A DNA stretch of 64,000 nt from Pontibacter roseus DSM 17521 (GCF_000373265.1 NZ_KB890761.1:186001-250000); one strand, 5' to 3'; numbered from the stretch's first letter, positions 20,386-29,439 are shown. Notes: generated by a model not told the origin, from the letters alone. A program made the numbers and translations.

Positions 20386-21114
20386 ATGAACAAGTCACTC
20401 TATACGCTGCTAGCAGCCATCCTGCTCTGCTTCAGCCTACAGGCGCAAGACACCCAGCAGCGCCCCGGCAGGTATTTCGTGCAACTGCGCAATGGTGAGG
20501 TTGTGTACGCCAACAAGCTGCAGTACAAGTCACCCATTTTCAAACAGGACTTCTTCCTGCTCGACGATTCCCTCAAGTATAGCCCCGAGCTCGTGGATGT
20601 GTACCAGAGCGACGATGGGTACTTTGCGCGTGTGGCCGCCGGCAACCGGTTCGACTCTTTCGCGAAGCGCATCACGGAAGGTCCGCGCATTTCCAAGTTC
20701 TACACCACCACCTTCGACTACTCGTCCATGGGTTACTCTCCCTATGGCTATGGCATGCCGCGTGCCAACCGCCGCCGCATCTACTTCTTCTCCAAAGACA
20801 ATGGCCCGCTCATGACGTTCAACCAGGACAACCTGGAGCAGGCCTTGGCTGACAATGCGTCCAGTATGCTGCTGCTTCAGCGCCACAAGCGGGAGCGTTT
20901 CATCTACACGGCCATGGGTATAGCGGGGGCAGGCCTGGTTACGGTGGGCATTCTTTCTTCGTCCCAGAGCACCACCAACCCCAACTCCTTCAACATCTCG
21001 CCTGTGGTTTACGGCGGAGCCGGCCTAATTGCCATTCCGCTGGTGATGCAGCTCTTCAAGAAAGACAAGCTGACCCAGGCAGTGGAGGTATACAACTACC
21101 AGATAAGACAGTAA
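20386..21114 (+). CDS. Exported or envelope protein of unknown function
   Basis: A 242-residue protein with a signal peptide (residues 1-20, ending LQAQD). The middle region begins GRYFVQLRNGEVVYANKLQY, which looks like a small beta-domain reading out a response to a setting. Two hydrophobic segments near the C-terminus (IYTAMGIAGAGLVTVGIL; VVYGGAGLIAIPLVMQLF) resemble a TM hairpin common in Bacteroidota envelope proteins. Family not known to me. Confidence 0.6.
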   Translation: MNKSLYTLLAAILLCFSLQAQDTQQRPGRYFVQLRNGEVVYANKLQYKSPIFKQDFFLLDDSLKYSPELVDVYQSDDGYFARVAAGNRFDSFAKRITEGPRISKFYTTTFDYSSMGYSPYGYGMPRANRRRIYFFSKDNGPLMTFNQDNLEQALADNASSMLLLQRHKRERFIYTAMGIAGAGLVTVGILSSSQSTTNPNSFNISPVVYGGAGLIAIPLVMQLFKKDKLTQAVEVYNYQIRQ

Positions 21115-21155
21115 CAGCCGCCTGCCGTGGCGCAGGCTATACCTAGATTAACCGC

Positions 21156-21851
21156 ATGCAACACCTGCTTCTGCTGCACGGTGCCCTTGGCGCTGCAGCC
21201 ACCCTGCACCCGCTCCGGAACTTGCTGGAGGCTTCTTTTACGATGCATACCCTGAGCTTTTCAGGCCATGGCGGGCAGCCGCTTGACCAGCCTTTCCGCA
21301 TAGAACAATTCGCCGAAGACGTGCTCCGCTACCTGGACCAGCAGGACCTGCCTCAGGTGGATGTGTTCGGGTATAGCATGGGGGGTTACGTGGCGCTATA
21401 CCTGGCCCTGCACCACCCGCAGCGGATTGGCCGCATCTTCACACTGGCTACTAAATTTGCCTGGTCACCCGAGACAGCCGCCAAGGAGGTGAAAATGCTG
21501 CAGCCGGAGAAGGTGGCCGAAAAGGTGCCCCAATTCGCCGCTACGCTGGCCGAGCGGCACCACCCGGAGGACTGGCAGGAGGTGATGCGCCACACTGCCG
21601 AGATGATGCGGCACCTGGGAGAACATCCACCGCTTACGGCAGACACACTGCCCCAAGTCAGTAACCCAGTGCAGGTGAGCGTAGGTGACCAGGATACGAT
21701 GGTGAGCTTGGAGGAGACGGCTTGGGCCTTCCGGCACCTGCCAAACGCCCGGCTACTTGTGCTGCCCGCCACCCGCCACCCCCTGGAACTGGTGGACCTA
21801 CAGCGACTCTCGCACGAAATTCGGCAATACTTTATACCTGATCCCGTTTAA
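21156..21851 (+). CDS. Alpha/beta hydrolase
   Basis: A 231-residue single-domain hydrolase. LLLLHGALG near the start is the oxyanion-hole HG motif, GYSMGG (S74) the nucleophile elbow, GDQD supplies the acid, and TRHPLEL the catalytic His. No signal peptide, so cytosolic. The substrate is unknown; MenH-like and carboxylesterase relatives share this architecture. Confidence 0.83.
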   Translation: MQHLLLLHGALGAAATLHPLRNLLEASFTMHTLSFSGHGGQPLDQPFRIEQFAEDVLRYLDQQDLPQVDVFGYSMGGYVALYLALHHPQRIGRIFTLATKFAWSPETAAKEVKMLQPEKVAEKVPQFAATLAERHHPEDWQEVMRHTAEMMRHLGEHPPLTADTLPQVSNPVQVSVGDQDTMVSLEETAWAFRHLPNARLLVLPATRHPLELVDLQRLSHEIRQYFIPDPV

Positions 21852-21886
21852 CCGACACATTAGCATACCGCTACTTTCATTACCTT

Positions 21887-22291
21887 ATGCATACATTCCG
21901 TTTTTACATCATCCTGTTGCTCGGCTTTCTAATAATAGGCGGCAGCTCGTGCAGCAGCAGCAAGCCCGCTGCCGGGCAGCGCGGCTACACTGAGCAAGGC
22001 AAGGCATCTTATTACAGCAACAAGTTGCATGGCCGCAAAATGGCCAACGGTGACCCTTACCACAGAGGCAAAATGACCGCGGCTCACCGTACCCTGCCGT
22101 TTGGCACCAAGGTTAAAGTGACGAACCTGCAGACGAACAAAACCGTGAAGGTGAAGATTACGGATAGAGGTCCTTTCGTGAAAGGGCGGGTAGTGGATTT
22201 GTCGGAGGCAGCCGCCAAGCGACTCAACTCTTTAGATGCTGGCGTTATACCTGTCAAACTCAAAGTAGTGAAGCCGGCACCCGCTCGATGA
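21887..22291 (+). CDS. rlpA: RlpA-like septal ring lipoprotein
   Basis: A 134-residue lipoprotein. A lipobox (GGSSC) ends the signal peptide near residue 23. The rest is a double-psi beta-barrel with GKASYYSNKLHGRKMANGD, the TAAHRTLPFGTKVKVTN core and the ITDRGPFVKGRVVDLS segment, whose Asp is the conserved catalytic-type residue of RlpA lytic transglycosylases. It lacks a C-terminal SPOR domain. Probably acts on peptidoglycan in the periplasm. Confidence 0.85.
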   Translation: MHTFRFYIILLLGFLIIGGSSCSSSKPAAGQRGYTEQGKASYYSNKLHGRKMANGDPYHRGKMTAAHRTLPFGTKVKVTNLQTNKTVKVKITDRGPFVKGRVVDLSEAAAKRLNSLDAGVIPVKLKVVKPAPAR

Positions 22292-22414
22292 AGAAAACTA
22301 TACTGTAACTTCGTACACCCACTCCTGATAGCCGCTTGCCCATCACAGGCGTTATTTCTCTAAATTATCCAACTAAATATTTGGTAATTGGAAGTGAATC
22401 CTTTACATTTGGGC

Positions 22415-22786
22415 ATGTTTAGAAAGTGGAAAACCGTTTTTGTCACCGCATCCTTATCAGCAGCCATGTTGCTTGGAGTGGTTTCTGCTCCGCATGCCGC
22501 GGATTTGCACAACGGCTGTGCCACGCTTCAAACGACAGTAGAGCCTGCCACGCAGACGGCCCAAGTGGAAAGTACTGCCAACGCCACTAAACCTGCTGAC
22601 AAAACAGCTGCTACTTCCCAGAAGAAGAGCAAATCCGTACTCGATGCCGAGTCGCTGGAGAGCCCGCTTTCCTTCCTGAAAGACATCACCCCAGCCGATG
22701 AAGAGTCAGAGATGAGCGTGAAGCCCAGCGTAATGATGCTGGCCTTGAAAGCGCTTGTAGCAACGCTGCTCTCCACCATCATGTAA
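22415..22786 (+). CDS. Exported protein of unknown function
   Basis: A 123-residue protein, with a signal peptide (FVTASLSAAMLLGVVSAPHAA), a Thr/Ala/Lys-rich low-complexity middle and a hydrophobic C-terminal segment (VMMLALKALVATLLSTIM) that may anchor it. Not recognised. ATG 22415 is chosen over an upstream TTG. A terminator follows at 22816. Confidence 0.5.
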   Translation: MFRKWKTVFVTASLSAAMLLGVVSAPHAADLHNGCATLQTTVEPATQTAQVESTANATKPADKTAATSQKKSKSVLDAESLESPLSFLKDITPADEESEMSVKPSVMMLALKALVATLLSTIM

Positions 22787-22815
22787 AGCACATCTTCTTG
22801 CTTTAAACCCTGATT

Positions 22816-22840
22816 AAGCTGGTGTCATACCAGCTTTTTT
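22816..22840 (+). terminator. Terminator
   Basis: AAGCTGGT-GTCAT-ACCAGCTT stem followed by a T tract, 30 bp after the stop of the exported protein. Confidence 0.85.
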
Positions 22841-22943
22841 CGTTTCCGCGCTATACATACTTCGCTATACCTGGTCATCGATTCACAAAAGGAGAGTTTT
22901 GCAAAGACTCTTCCCGGCCATACCTTCTGGCTTATCTTGCCAG

Positions 22944-23699
22944 TTAGATGAAATCTGTGAGCAGCGCCAACATAAGACCCAGCAAAGTGGCTATGAGCTT
23001 GTTGCGGTTGAACCGGTGCTCTGGGCTGGTTTCGAATAGAATGGTAGTAGAGATGTGCAGGAAATTGCCTGCCACCAGCCCCGTAAGAGCCGTGTACACA
23101 AAGCCGCTACTGGACTGTTGCGCCAGCAGCACGTTGCTCACCAGTATGCCCAGAGGAGCCCCAACCGCGAATATAAGCAGCCACAGAAACGCCTTCCTAA
23201 AGTTACCGATGCGGAACAGCAGCACCGACATCAGGGCGAAGGCCGCCGGCACGTGGTGAATGGCTATACCTAGCAGCACCACATAGAAGTTTTCGCCGTC
23301 GTGGCTGTGATTCAGGTGACGGCTGCCGCCCTCCACCAGGATGCTACCTTCCAGGAATGAGTGGATGAAGAGAGAGCCCAGCAGCAGGAATGGCATGGAG
23401 CCGACGCGCCCGTGGCTGTGCCCATGGGTATGCATGTGGCCGTGCTCTACCCCATGGGAGAAGATTTCCAGCACCAATTGCAGAAAGAAACCGGCCAGAA
23501 TCCAGTAGCCCACCAGGTGCGGGTCGCTATTACTGAGCAGCACATCCGGCAGCAGGTGGATGATGGTGATGGTGAACAGGTAGGCCCCACTGAAAGCGAG
23601 CGCCATCTTCAGCCACTTAATGTTGTCCGGAGGAAACACCTTCACCAAAAAGCCAGAAAGTACTACCGTGAAGAAGAGTACAAGTATAGCAATAAGCAT
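22944..23699 (-). CDS. ZIP family metal transporter
   Basis: A 251-residue inner membrane protein with about eight helices. A His-rich loop (HGVEHGHMHTHGHSHGR) lies between helices 3 and 4, where ZIP transporters carry it. HSFLEG and HHVPAAFAL match the metal-site helices 4 and 5. Imports divalent metal such as zinc, iron or manganese; specificity is not readable. Starts 6 bp after the methyltransferase and is probably co-transcribed with it. Confidence 0.9.
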   Translation of the reverse strand: MLIAILVLFFTVVLSGFLVKVFPPDNIKWLKMALAFSGAYLFTITIIHLLPDVLLSNSDPHLVGYWILAGFFLQLVLEIFSHGVEHGHMHTHGHSHGRVGSMPFLLLGSLFIHSFLEGSILVEGGSRHLNHSHDGENFYVVLLGIAIHHVPAAFALMSVLLFRIGNFRKAFLWLLIFAVGAPLGILVSNVLLAQQSSSGFVYTALTGLVAGNFLHISTTILFETSPEHRFNRNKLIATLLGLMLALLTDFI

Positions 23700-23705
23700 G
23701 TCACG

Positions 23706-24440
23706 CTATTTCTTTAGAACATAAATCATCCGCTCGCTGCTGTCGCGGGAGTAGGGCCTGAGCTGGTAGTCTCCGAACTCCTCCACCAGCCGGAGCTGCG
23801 CCATCTTGAAGTACTCCAGAAAGTCTTCTTGCCGCAGCGCCCGCACGCGCTCCTCAAAGCGATAGTCCTGCCCCTTGTCCGTAAAACATATCGTTTTGAC
23901 GATAAAGCCATCTTCTACGCCACGGCTGATGCGGAAGTTTATCCCCTGCACTTCTTTCTCTTCGTGCGCCACCAGATGGGCGATGGTGCGGTCGGTGTTC
24001 ATGAAATCGATGACCAGCTTGCCGCCATGCTTGAGCGCCTTGGCGGCGGCGTGAAGGGCAACTACGTTCTCAGTCTCGTTGTTGAAGTAACCGAAGCTGG
24101 TGAACAGGTTGAGCACGAAATCAAACGCCTCCGGCTGGTATACTTCCCGCATGTCGTGCACGGCAAAGTGCAGCCGATTGTTCTCAAACCGCCTGGCGTG
24201 GGCAATGCTCTGCTCCGAAAGGTCGATTCCCGTCACGTCGTAGCCGCGCTCGTTGAGGTATAGGGAGTGGCGGCCTTTGCCACAGGCCAGGTCCAGTATC
24301 TTCTCAGTGGGTTTGGGGTGCAGGTAGACCAGGAGGTTGTCTAGGAACAGCTTAGCGTCGTTATCGTCGCGATTGCTGTATAATATGTGATAGTATGGCG
24401 AGTCGAACCATGTACTGAACCATTCTTCCTGTTCGGGCAT
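23706..24440 (-). CDS. Class I SAM-dependent methyltransferase
   Basis: A 244-residue methyltransferase. ILDLACGKGRHSLYL is motif I (SAM binding), VTGIDLSEQSI motif II, and FDFVLNLFTSFGYF motif IV. Substrate unknown. The first possible start (24470) is ruled out because a perfect TATATTTG promoter element lies at 24468-24475, so the ATG at 24440 is chosen. Upstream of the ZIP transporter in one likely operon. Confidence 0.85.
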   Translation of the reverse strand: MPEQEEWFSTWFDSPYYHILYSNRDDNDAKLFLDNLLVYLHPKPTEKILDLACGKGRHSLYLNERGYDVTGIDLSEQSIAHARRFENNRLHFAVHDMREVYQPEAFDFVLNLFTSFGYFNNETENVVALHAAAKALKHGGKLVIDFMNTDRTIAHLVAHEEKEVQGINFRISRGVEDGFIVKTICFTDKGQDYRFEERVRALRQEDFLEYFKMAQLRLVEEFGDYQLRPYSRDSSERMIYVLKK

Positions 24441-24467
24441 AGCGGGGCTGTAAAAGCAATAAGGTTG

Positions 24468-24475
24468 CAAATATA
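24468..24475 (-). promoter_or_regulatory. TATATTTG promoter element
   Basis: Perfect TAnnTTTG on the minus strand, 27 nt before the methyltransferase ATG at 24440. It decides that start. Confidence 0.6.
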
Positions 24476-24546
24476 CCGTTTATTTTGGAACAAGGGTATA
24501 CGGTATGTCCGGCTTTGGGTATGGCTATACCTGTTCCCATAAAAAA

Positions 24547-24581
24547 AGCCTGCCGCTACTGTGCTACAGCAGCGGCAGGCT
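24547..24581 (-). terminator. Terminator of the lipoprotein gene at 24603
   Basis: AGCCTGCCGCT / AGCGGCAGGCT stem extended by an inner CTGT/ACAG pair, followed by T7 on the minus strand. Confidence 0.92.
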
Positions 24582-24602
24582 CAGAGGCTTTCCAATCCCG
24601 GA

Positions 24603-24926
24603 CTAACGCTTGATGGCGCCCGCCTCGGAGTTCGTCTCAGTCGTCTCTTTGATGCTATCGCCTGGCTGAATGGTGTTGCCGCCCAAGTCAGCATTTGGCA
24701 TCACTTCCTCACGCTTTTCAGTTGTTTCTGGTTTTGCATGGCCTGCATCATGTACGTCTCCTGGCATGTCAGCACCCATGTCTGATACGTTGTACGTGCT
24801 GCGGGTGCCCGGCTGCACATAGTCAACCGATACCTTGGACTCCGGTCTGTAGTCCTTAGGGGTCTCACAAGAAGTCATAAACAAGCCACAGCCTGCCGCC
24901 AATACTGCTAGTATGTTCTTAGTCAT
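24603..24926 (-). CDS. Small lipoprotein of unknown function
   Basis: A 107-residue protein with a lipoprotein signal (LAAGCGLFMTSC, Cys near residue 20). The mature part is hydrophilic, rich in Glu, Thr, Asp and Pro and probably disordered. Not recognised. Has its own terminator. Confidence 0.65.
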   Translation of the reverse strand: MTKNILAVLAAGCGLFMTSCETPKDYRPESKVSVDYVQPGTRSTYNVSDMGADMPGDVHDAGHAKPETTEKREEVMPNADLGGNTIQPGDSIKETTETNSEAGAIKR

Positions 24927-25036
24927 TTTTGTATGATTTTATACTTTATCTATAGTCACCTTGTTGGACAAACTGCCAGCAAAGCATTCTTTATTAATTA
25001 TTTACGACAAGCGTGCTACCAAAGGTTATGGCACTG

Positions 25037-25621
25037 CTACGCTACCAGGTTCTTGCGGCGCAGCAGCGAGTCCATCATTTTGATGTCATTCGGGCTGTTG
25101 AAGATGCGGAAGGGCAGCAGCACGAAGATAGGGGACTGGAACGTTCTGGCTACCCAGCCCTTCCAGCCGCCAGGCAGTTGCTCTGCGGTGGGGGGCTTGA
25201 GCCACAGCAGGTAAGAGTCTGCTCTGCGGTCAACTGACTTTATCATGTCCCAGCTCAGGGCCATGCCTTCACGCTCATTACGCTTCATCAGAATCTGGCG
25301 CTGGTCAATCTCGTAGCTCAGCTTCTCGAACAGCGGGTTGCCCTGCTCCATCTGCGTCACCCCCATCACCTGGGCTGAGCGGAGCAGCACGAAGATAAGC
25401 GTCACCAGCACGGCACCCACAACCCACCACCAGGAAAAGGCGAACACGGCAGGCAGCAGAAACAGCACCAGCGGAATGAGGGCCATCCACCAGTCTTTGC
25501 GCCATACCTTGCCCAAGGCTATACCTGTGAACATGTTCTTCTCCAGTTGATACTTCTTGGTACGGATTGCATTTGGGGCAGCGCCCTGCGGCATCCGGTG
25601 TCGTTGGTTTGGTTGTTGCAT
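25037..25621 (-). CDS. YcxB-like membrane protein
   Basis: A 194-residue protein. N-terminal cytosolic segment (TKKYQLEKN), two adjacent helices (MALIPLVLFLLPAVFAFSWW; VVGAVLVTLIFVLL), then a soluble domain with SWDMIKSVDRRADSYLLWL and FVLLPFRIF, the pattern of the YcxB-like C-terminal domain. Function of the family is unknown. It lies 61 bp downstream of nadC on the same strand and may be co-transcribed. Confidence 0.65.
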   Translation of the reverse strand: MQQPNQRHRMPQGAAPNAIRTKKYQLEKNMFTGIALGKVWRKDWWMALIPLVLFLLPAVFAFSWWWVVGAVLVTLIFVLLRSAQVMGVTQMEQGNPLFEKLSYEIDQRQILMKRNEREGMALSWDMIKSVDRRADSYLLWLKPPTAEQLPGGWKGWVARTFQSPIFVLLPFRIFNSPNDIKMMDSLLRRKNLVA

Positions 25622-25682
25622 AAACTAATTGAAATCAGATTTTGAATGTCGTTGGCTCATGAGAGCCGGGCAATTTACAAGT

Positions 25683-26540
25683 TTAGTAAGCCTTCAGGCT
25701 AAGGTCCATGCTCTTGATGGAGTGCGTCAGCGCCCCCACCGAGATGAAATCCACCCCGCACTTGGCTACTTCGCCTATCGTGGCCTCGGTTATACCTCCG
25801 GAGGCCTCTGTCTCGAAGCGGCCGCCAATGAGTGCCACCGCCTCGCGCATCATCTCCGGCGTCATGTTATCGAGCATAATGCGGTGGATGCCGCCTGTAT
25901 CGAGCGCCTCTTGCACTTCCTCCAGGCTACGGGTCTCCACCTCAATGCGCAGGTCCTTGCCCTTCTCCTTCAGGTAACGCTGCGTGGCCTCAATCGCCTC
26001 ACGTATGCCGCCGGCGTAGTCCACGTGGTTGTCCTTCAGGATAATCATATCGAACAGCCCGAATCGATGGTTCACGCCGCCGCCAATCAGCACGGCCCAC
26101 TTCTCCATGATGCGGAAGTTAGGCGTGGTCTTGCGGGTGTCCAGCAGCTTGGCCTTCGTGCCGGCTATCAGCGTGTTCAGGTAATGGGTATAGGTGGCGA
26201 TGCCGCTCATACGCTGCATGCAGTTCAGCACCAGTCGCTCGGCCGTCAGGATAGACTGCGCCTTACCTTTCACGGTCAGAGCCACGTCGCCGAACTTCAC
26301 CTGCGCGCCATCCTGCAGAAGCACCTCCACTTGCAGTTCAGGGTCCACTTGCTTAAAGATATAGCCAGCCAGCTCCACGCCGGCCAGTATGCCTTCTCCC
26401 TTTACCAGCAGGCGCGCCTGGTTCTGGGCATCGTTGGGAATGGAAGCCAGTGAAGAGTGGTCTCCGTCGCCTACATCCTCGGTCAGGGCCCTGGATATAA
26501 ACTCGGTTATGCTTTGTTCGGTCAAGTATGTTGCTTTCAC
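25683..26540 (-). CDS. nadC: Nicotinate-nucleotide diphosphorylase (quinolinate PRTase)
   Basis: A 285-residue enzyme that converts quinolinate and PRPP to nicotinate mononucleotide in NAD synthesis. LTEDVGDGDHSS, LNCMQRMSGIATYT, DTRKTTPNFRIMEKWAVLIG, NHRFGLFDMIILKDNH and the C-terminal ASGGI / DFISVGALTHS barrel motifs are all present. The start is GTG (MKATYL). A TATTTTTG element ends only 4 nt before it, so the transcript may be leaderless. Confidence 0.95.
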   Translation of the reverse strand: MKATYLTEQSITEFISRALTEDVGDGDHSSLASIPNDAQNQARLLVKGEGILAGVELAGYIFKQVDPELQVEVLLQDGAQVKFGDVALTVKGKAQSILTAERLVLNCMQRMSGIATYTHYLNTLIAGTKAKLLDTRKTTPNFRIMEKWAVLIGGGVNHRFGLFDMIILKDNHVDYAGGIREAIEATQRYLKEKGKDLRIEVETRSLEEVQEALDTGGIHRIMLDNMTPEMMREAVALIGGRFETEASGGITEATIGEVAKCGVDFISVGALTHSIKSMDLSLKAY

Positions 26541-26544
26541 GGTG

Positions 26545-26552
26545 CAAAAATA
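26545..26552 (-). promoter_or_regulatory. TATTTTTG promoter element of nadC
   Basis: Perfect TAnnTTTG with 4 nt (CACC) before the GTG start. The terminator of the upstream gene lies immediately behind it. Confidence 0.55.
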
Positions 26553-26556
26553 AAAA

Positions 26557-26582
26557 AAGGCCCGGTATATAACCCGGGCCTT
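26557..26582 (-). terminator. Terminator of the DUF4783 gene
   Basis: AAGGCCCGG / CCGGGCCTT stem with an AT loop, followed on the minus strand by T7. Confidence 0.9.
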
Positions 26583-26606
26583 GCTAAAAATCTCACTATT
26601 ATCTTC

Positions 26607-27029
26607 TTAATCTTTTATAAAGTCGATGGAATGTATCAGGAACTTACCTCCTGCGTCCTTCACCCGAATCAAAACGGTGTAAGAACCGTTGCGGTGCGTG
26701 TAAGTGCCAATCACATAGCGCTTGTCTTTCTTCACCGACTCACTGGGGGTAGGGAAGTTGTAAGAGAAGCCGGTAGGAGGGTTCTTGCTGAAAAAGTTCT
26801 TCATCACAAACTCCGCCTGCGTCTTGCTGTAATCCGTGGCCTTCTCGTCAGCGAACGACAGGCTCACCTTGCTATCGAAGTGCCGGGCAAGGTCTTTGGC
26901 CGCCCCCACGCGAAGCGCCGTCTCCACGCCATCAAACACATCCTTCTGCGCAGCCGCCTGTCCGCTTGTGATGAAAACAGCCGACAAAGCCAGGAAAAGT
27001 ACTACAGCAATGTTTTTAAAGTTTTTCAT
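26607..27029 (-). CDS. DUF4783 family exported protein
   Basis: A 140-residue protein with a signal peptide (VVLFLALSAVFITSGQAAAQ). The mature domain, with SKTQAEFVMKNFFSKNPPTG, RYVIGTYTHRNGSYTVLIRV and KFLIHSIDFIKD, matches the NTF2-like DUF4783 family of Bacteroidota. Function unknown. ATG 27029 gives a normal signal peptide; an upstream start would add 8 residues. Confidence 0.8.
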   Translation of the reverse strand: MKNFKNIAVVLFLALSAVFITSGQAAAQKDVFDGVETALRVGAAKDLARHFDSKVSLSFADEKATDYSKTQAEFVMKNFFSKNPPTGFSYNFPTPSESVKKDKRYVIGTYTHRNGSYTVLIRVKDAGGKFLIHSIDFIKD

Positions 27030-27320
27030 AAATCTCGTTTGTAACCTCGCCATGGTAGTAGCTAAAACTATGCCAACAAAAATCCACTCTTGGCCTTAAA
27101 AGTAAGGATATATTATCAATTTGTAAATAGGTAACACCAGCGCCGCAACAACGTTCCCTGGCCTCAGGTGAACTTGTGTATACCTGCGCCCTGGCACAGG
27201 CAGCTGCCCTGTGATGCCCACGGCACTTGGCCGATGATTTAAAGCATCAAGACCTCAAACCGCTGTCTCGCGCCAACACATAATTAGCTTCCTTGGCTGG
27301 TCGGCCCTCGTAGATTATAT
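27030..27320. other. Divergent spacer between DUF4783 gene and gpmI
   Basis: No gene seen. TACTTTTA (one base off TAnnTTTG) on the minus strand near 27099 may serve the DUF4783 gene. Confidence 0.4.
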
Positions 27321-27328
27321 TATATTTG
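27321..27328 (+). promoter_or_regulatory. TATATTTG promoter element of gpmI
   Basis: Perfect TAnnTTTG ending 4 nt (CAGT) before the gpmI ATG, which would put the transcription start at or next to the start codon. Confidence 0.55.
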
Positions 27329-27332
27329 CAGT

Positions 27333-28874
27333 ATGGATAAGAAGGTAATGCTAATGATTCTGGATGGCTGGGGTATCGCCACCAACCCAGAGGTTTCAGC
27401 CATTCACAAGGCACACACGCCTTTTGTTGACGCCATCATGGCCCAGTACCCCTGCACCACCCTGCAGGCTTCCGGCGAGGCGGTGGGCCTGCCAGAGGGG
27501 CAGATGGGCAACTCGGAAGTGGGCCACATGAACCTGGGAGCCGGCCGGGTGGTATACCAGGACCTGGTGCGCATCAACAAAACCATAGCTGAACACAAGC
27601 TGGCGGCTATACCTGCCCTCGCGGGCGCCTACTCCTTCGCCAGAGAAAACAAGAAAGACGTGCACCTCATTGGCCTGCTGTCTGATGGGGGCGTGCACTC
27701 CCACATAGAACACCTCAAGGCACTCTGCTCCGTCGCAGCCGACTATGGCCTGCAGCACGTGTACATCCACGCCTTCATGGATGGCCGCGACACAGACCCG
27801 AAGGGCGGCGTAAAGTATATCAACGAACTGGAGCAGCACCTGGAGAACACCCGTGGCACCATCGCCTCTGTGATAGGCCGCTACTACGCCATGGACCGCG
27901 ACAACCGCTGGGAGCGCGTGAAGCTGGCCTATGACCTGCTGGTGCACGGCAAAGGCACCCCTTCCCAGAACCTGATTAAATCCGTGCTGGATTCCTACAA
28001 CGCCGGCGTGACCGATGAATTCATACAGCCCCTTGTGAAGGTGAACCACGAGCATCAACCTGTCGCTACCATTAAGGAGGGTGATGTGGTCATCTGCTTC
28101 AACTTCCGCACCGACCGTGGCCGCGAAATCACACAGGCGCTCACGCAGCAGGACTTCCCGGAGCAGAACATGCGCAAGCTCAACCTGCACTACGTCACCA
28201 TGACCAACTACGACGACACCTTCGTGGGAGTGGATTCCATCTTTGACAAGGACAACCTGAACAACACACTAGGGGAGGTAATCGCCAAGGCAGGTCAAAG
28301 GCAGATACGCATTGCCGAGACTGAGAAATACCCGCACGTGACCTTCTTCTTCTCCGGCGGAAGAGAGGTGCCTTTTGAGGGAGAGAAGCGCCTGCTCTGC
28401 CCGTCGCCCAAAGTGGCCACCTACGACCTGCAACCCGAAATGAGCGCCTATGACATCCGCGATGCCATTGTGCCGGAGCTGCAAAACAAGACTGCCGACT
28501 TCATCTGCCTCAACTTCGCCAATCCCGACATGGTGGGCCATACCGGTGTGTTTGAGGCTGCCGTGAAGGCCTGCGAGGCCGTGGACCGCTGCGCGGAAGC
28601 CGTCATCACCACAGCCTTGCAGAACGGCTATGACACCATTGTGATAGCCGACCACGGCAACGCGGACTTCATGATAAACCCAGACGGCACGCCCAACACC
28701 GCCCATACCACCAACCTGGTGCCTTGCGTGCTGGTGAGCAGCGACTACGCCGGTACGCTTGTGCCCGGCAAACTGGGAGACATCGCTCCGACTATCCTGG
28801 ATTTGATGGGTATACAGAAGCCCATCGAAATGTCAGGGGCATCACTTCTTCAGAGAGAGGCAAACATTGGCTAG
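27333..28874 (+). CDS. gpmI: 2,3-bisphosphoglycerate-independent phosphoglycerate mutase
   Basis: A 513-residue glycolytic enzyme interconverting 3- and 2-phosphoglycerate through a phosphoserine. D11 (LDGWG) and S61 (QMGNSEVGH) are catalytic metal ligands and nucleophile. DGGVHSH, DGRDTDPKGG and the C-terminal NFANPDMVGHTG and IADHGNAD metal-site blocks are intact. The stop overlaps the next gene by 8 bp. Confidence 0.97.
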   Translation: MDKKVMLMILDGWGIATNPEVSAIHKAHTPFVDAIMAQYPCTTLQASGEAVGLPEGQMGNSEVGHMNLGAGRVVYQDLVRINKTIAEHKLAAIPALAGAYSFARENKKDVHLIGLLSDGGVHSHIEHLKALCSVAADYGLQHVYIHAFMDGRDTDPKGGVKYINELEQHLENTRGTIASVIGRYYAMDRDNRWERVKLAYDLLVHGKGTPSQNLIKSVLDSYNAGVTDEFIQPLVKVNHEHQPVATIKEGDVVICFNFRTDRGREITQALTQQDFPEQNMRKLNLHYVTMTNYDDTFVGVDSIFDKDNLNNTLGEVIAKAGQRQIRIAETEKYPHVTFFFSGGREVPFEGEKRLLCPSPKVATYDLQPEMSAYDIRDAIVPELQNKTADFICLNFANPDMVGHTGVFEAAVKACEAVDRCAEAVITTALQNGYDTIVIADHGNADFMINPDGTPNTAHTTNLVPCVLVSSDYAGTLVPGKLGDIAPTILDLMGIQKPIEMSGASLLQREANIG

Positions 28875-29439
28875 GTATAACGTCATATTATTACTGGCCC
28901 TGCTTTGGGCCGCGGCAGCCTGTGAGCAGCCCGTACCGCCTGTTTCTGACAGGGCGGCCACGTATAACCTGACGGCTTACCTTCAGCAGCAAATCACTCG
29001 TCTAGAGCAGGAAAAGCCTATGGTGCTGAAGTCGGTCACTACACAAGGCAAACCCACTGAGACCATCGAGACGGCAGAGGTGGACTGGGAGAAGGAGCTT
29101 TCCATTTTCCAGGAGGTGGACCTGAGCCGCCCGGCTTTGCGCGACTTCTACCGGGAAGAGGAGCAGACGCTTCCGGATGGCAGCACCCTCACCGTCTTCA
29201 CCAAGTCAGAGGAGGCGGCTGCCCCTGTGCAGCGGCTCCAACTCATCGTTTCCCCTGAACAGAAGCTGGAACAGCTAAAAGCGACGGTGCTGGAAGAGAA
29301 CATCCTCTTCTATTCCGAACGGGAAATCACATTGACCGCAGAGCCAGGAACGGGCAACATCGGCAGTTACCGTGTGGAGGGAGTGCAGAAGCTCATGCTG
29401 GGCGATTCACTCCGTTACCGCATCGACGCCAACCTATAA
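28867..29439 (+). CDS. Lipoprotein of unknown function, coupled to gpmI
   Basis: A 190-residue protein with a lipobox (WAAAAC, Cys near 19). It starts with TTG inside the end of gpmI (ATTGGCTAG), and no other start lies near the signal peptide, so translation is probably coupled. The mature part is acidic, with a YLQQQITRLEQEKP helix near the N-terminus and beta-rich segments towards the C-terminus. Not recognised; the link to gpmI looks positional, not functional. Confidence 0.7.
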   Translation: MARYNVILLLALLWAAAACEQPVPPVSDRAATYNLTAYLQQQITRLEQEKPMVLKSVTTQGKPTETIETAEVDWEKELSIFQEVDLSRPALRDFYREEEQTLPDGSTLTVFTKSEEAAAPVQRLQLIVSPEQKLEQLKATVLEENILFYSEREITLTAEPGTGNIGSYRVEGVQKLMLGDSLRYRIDANL

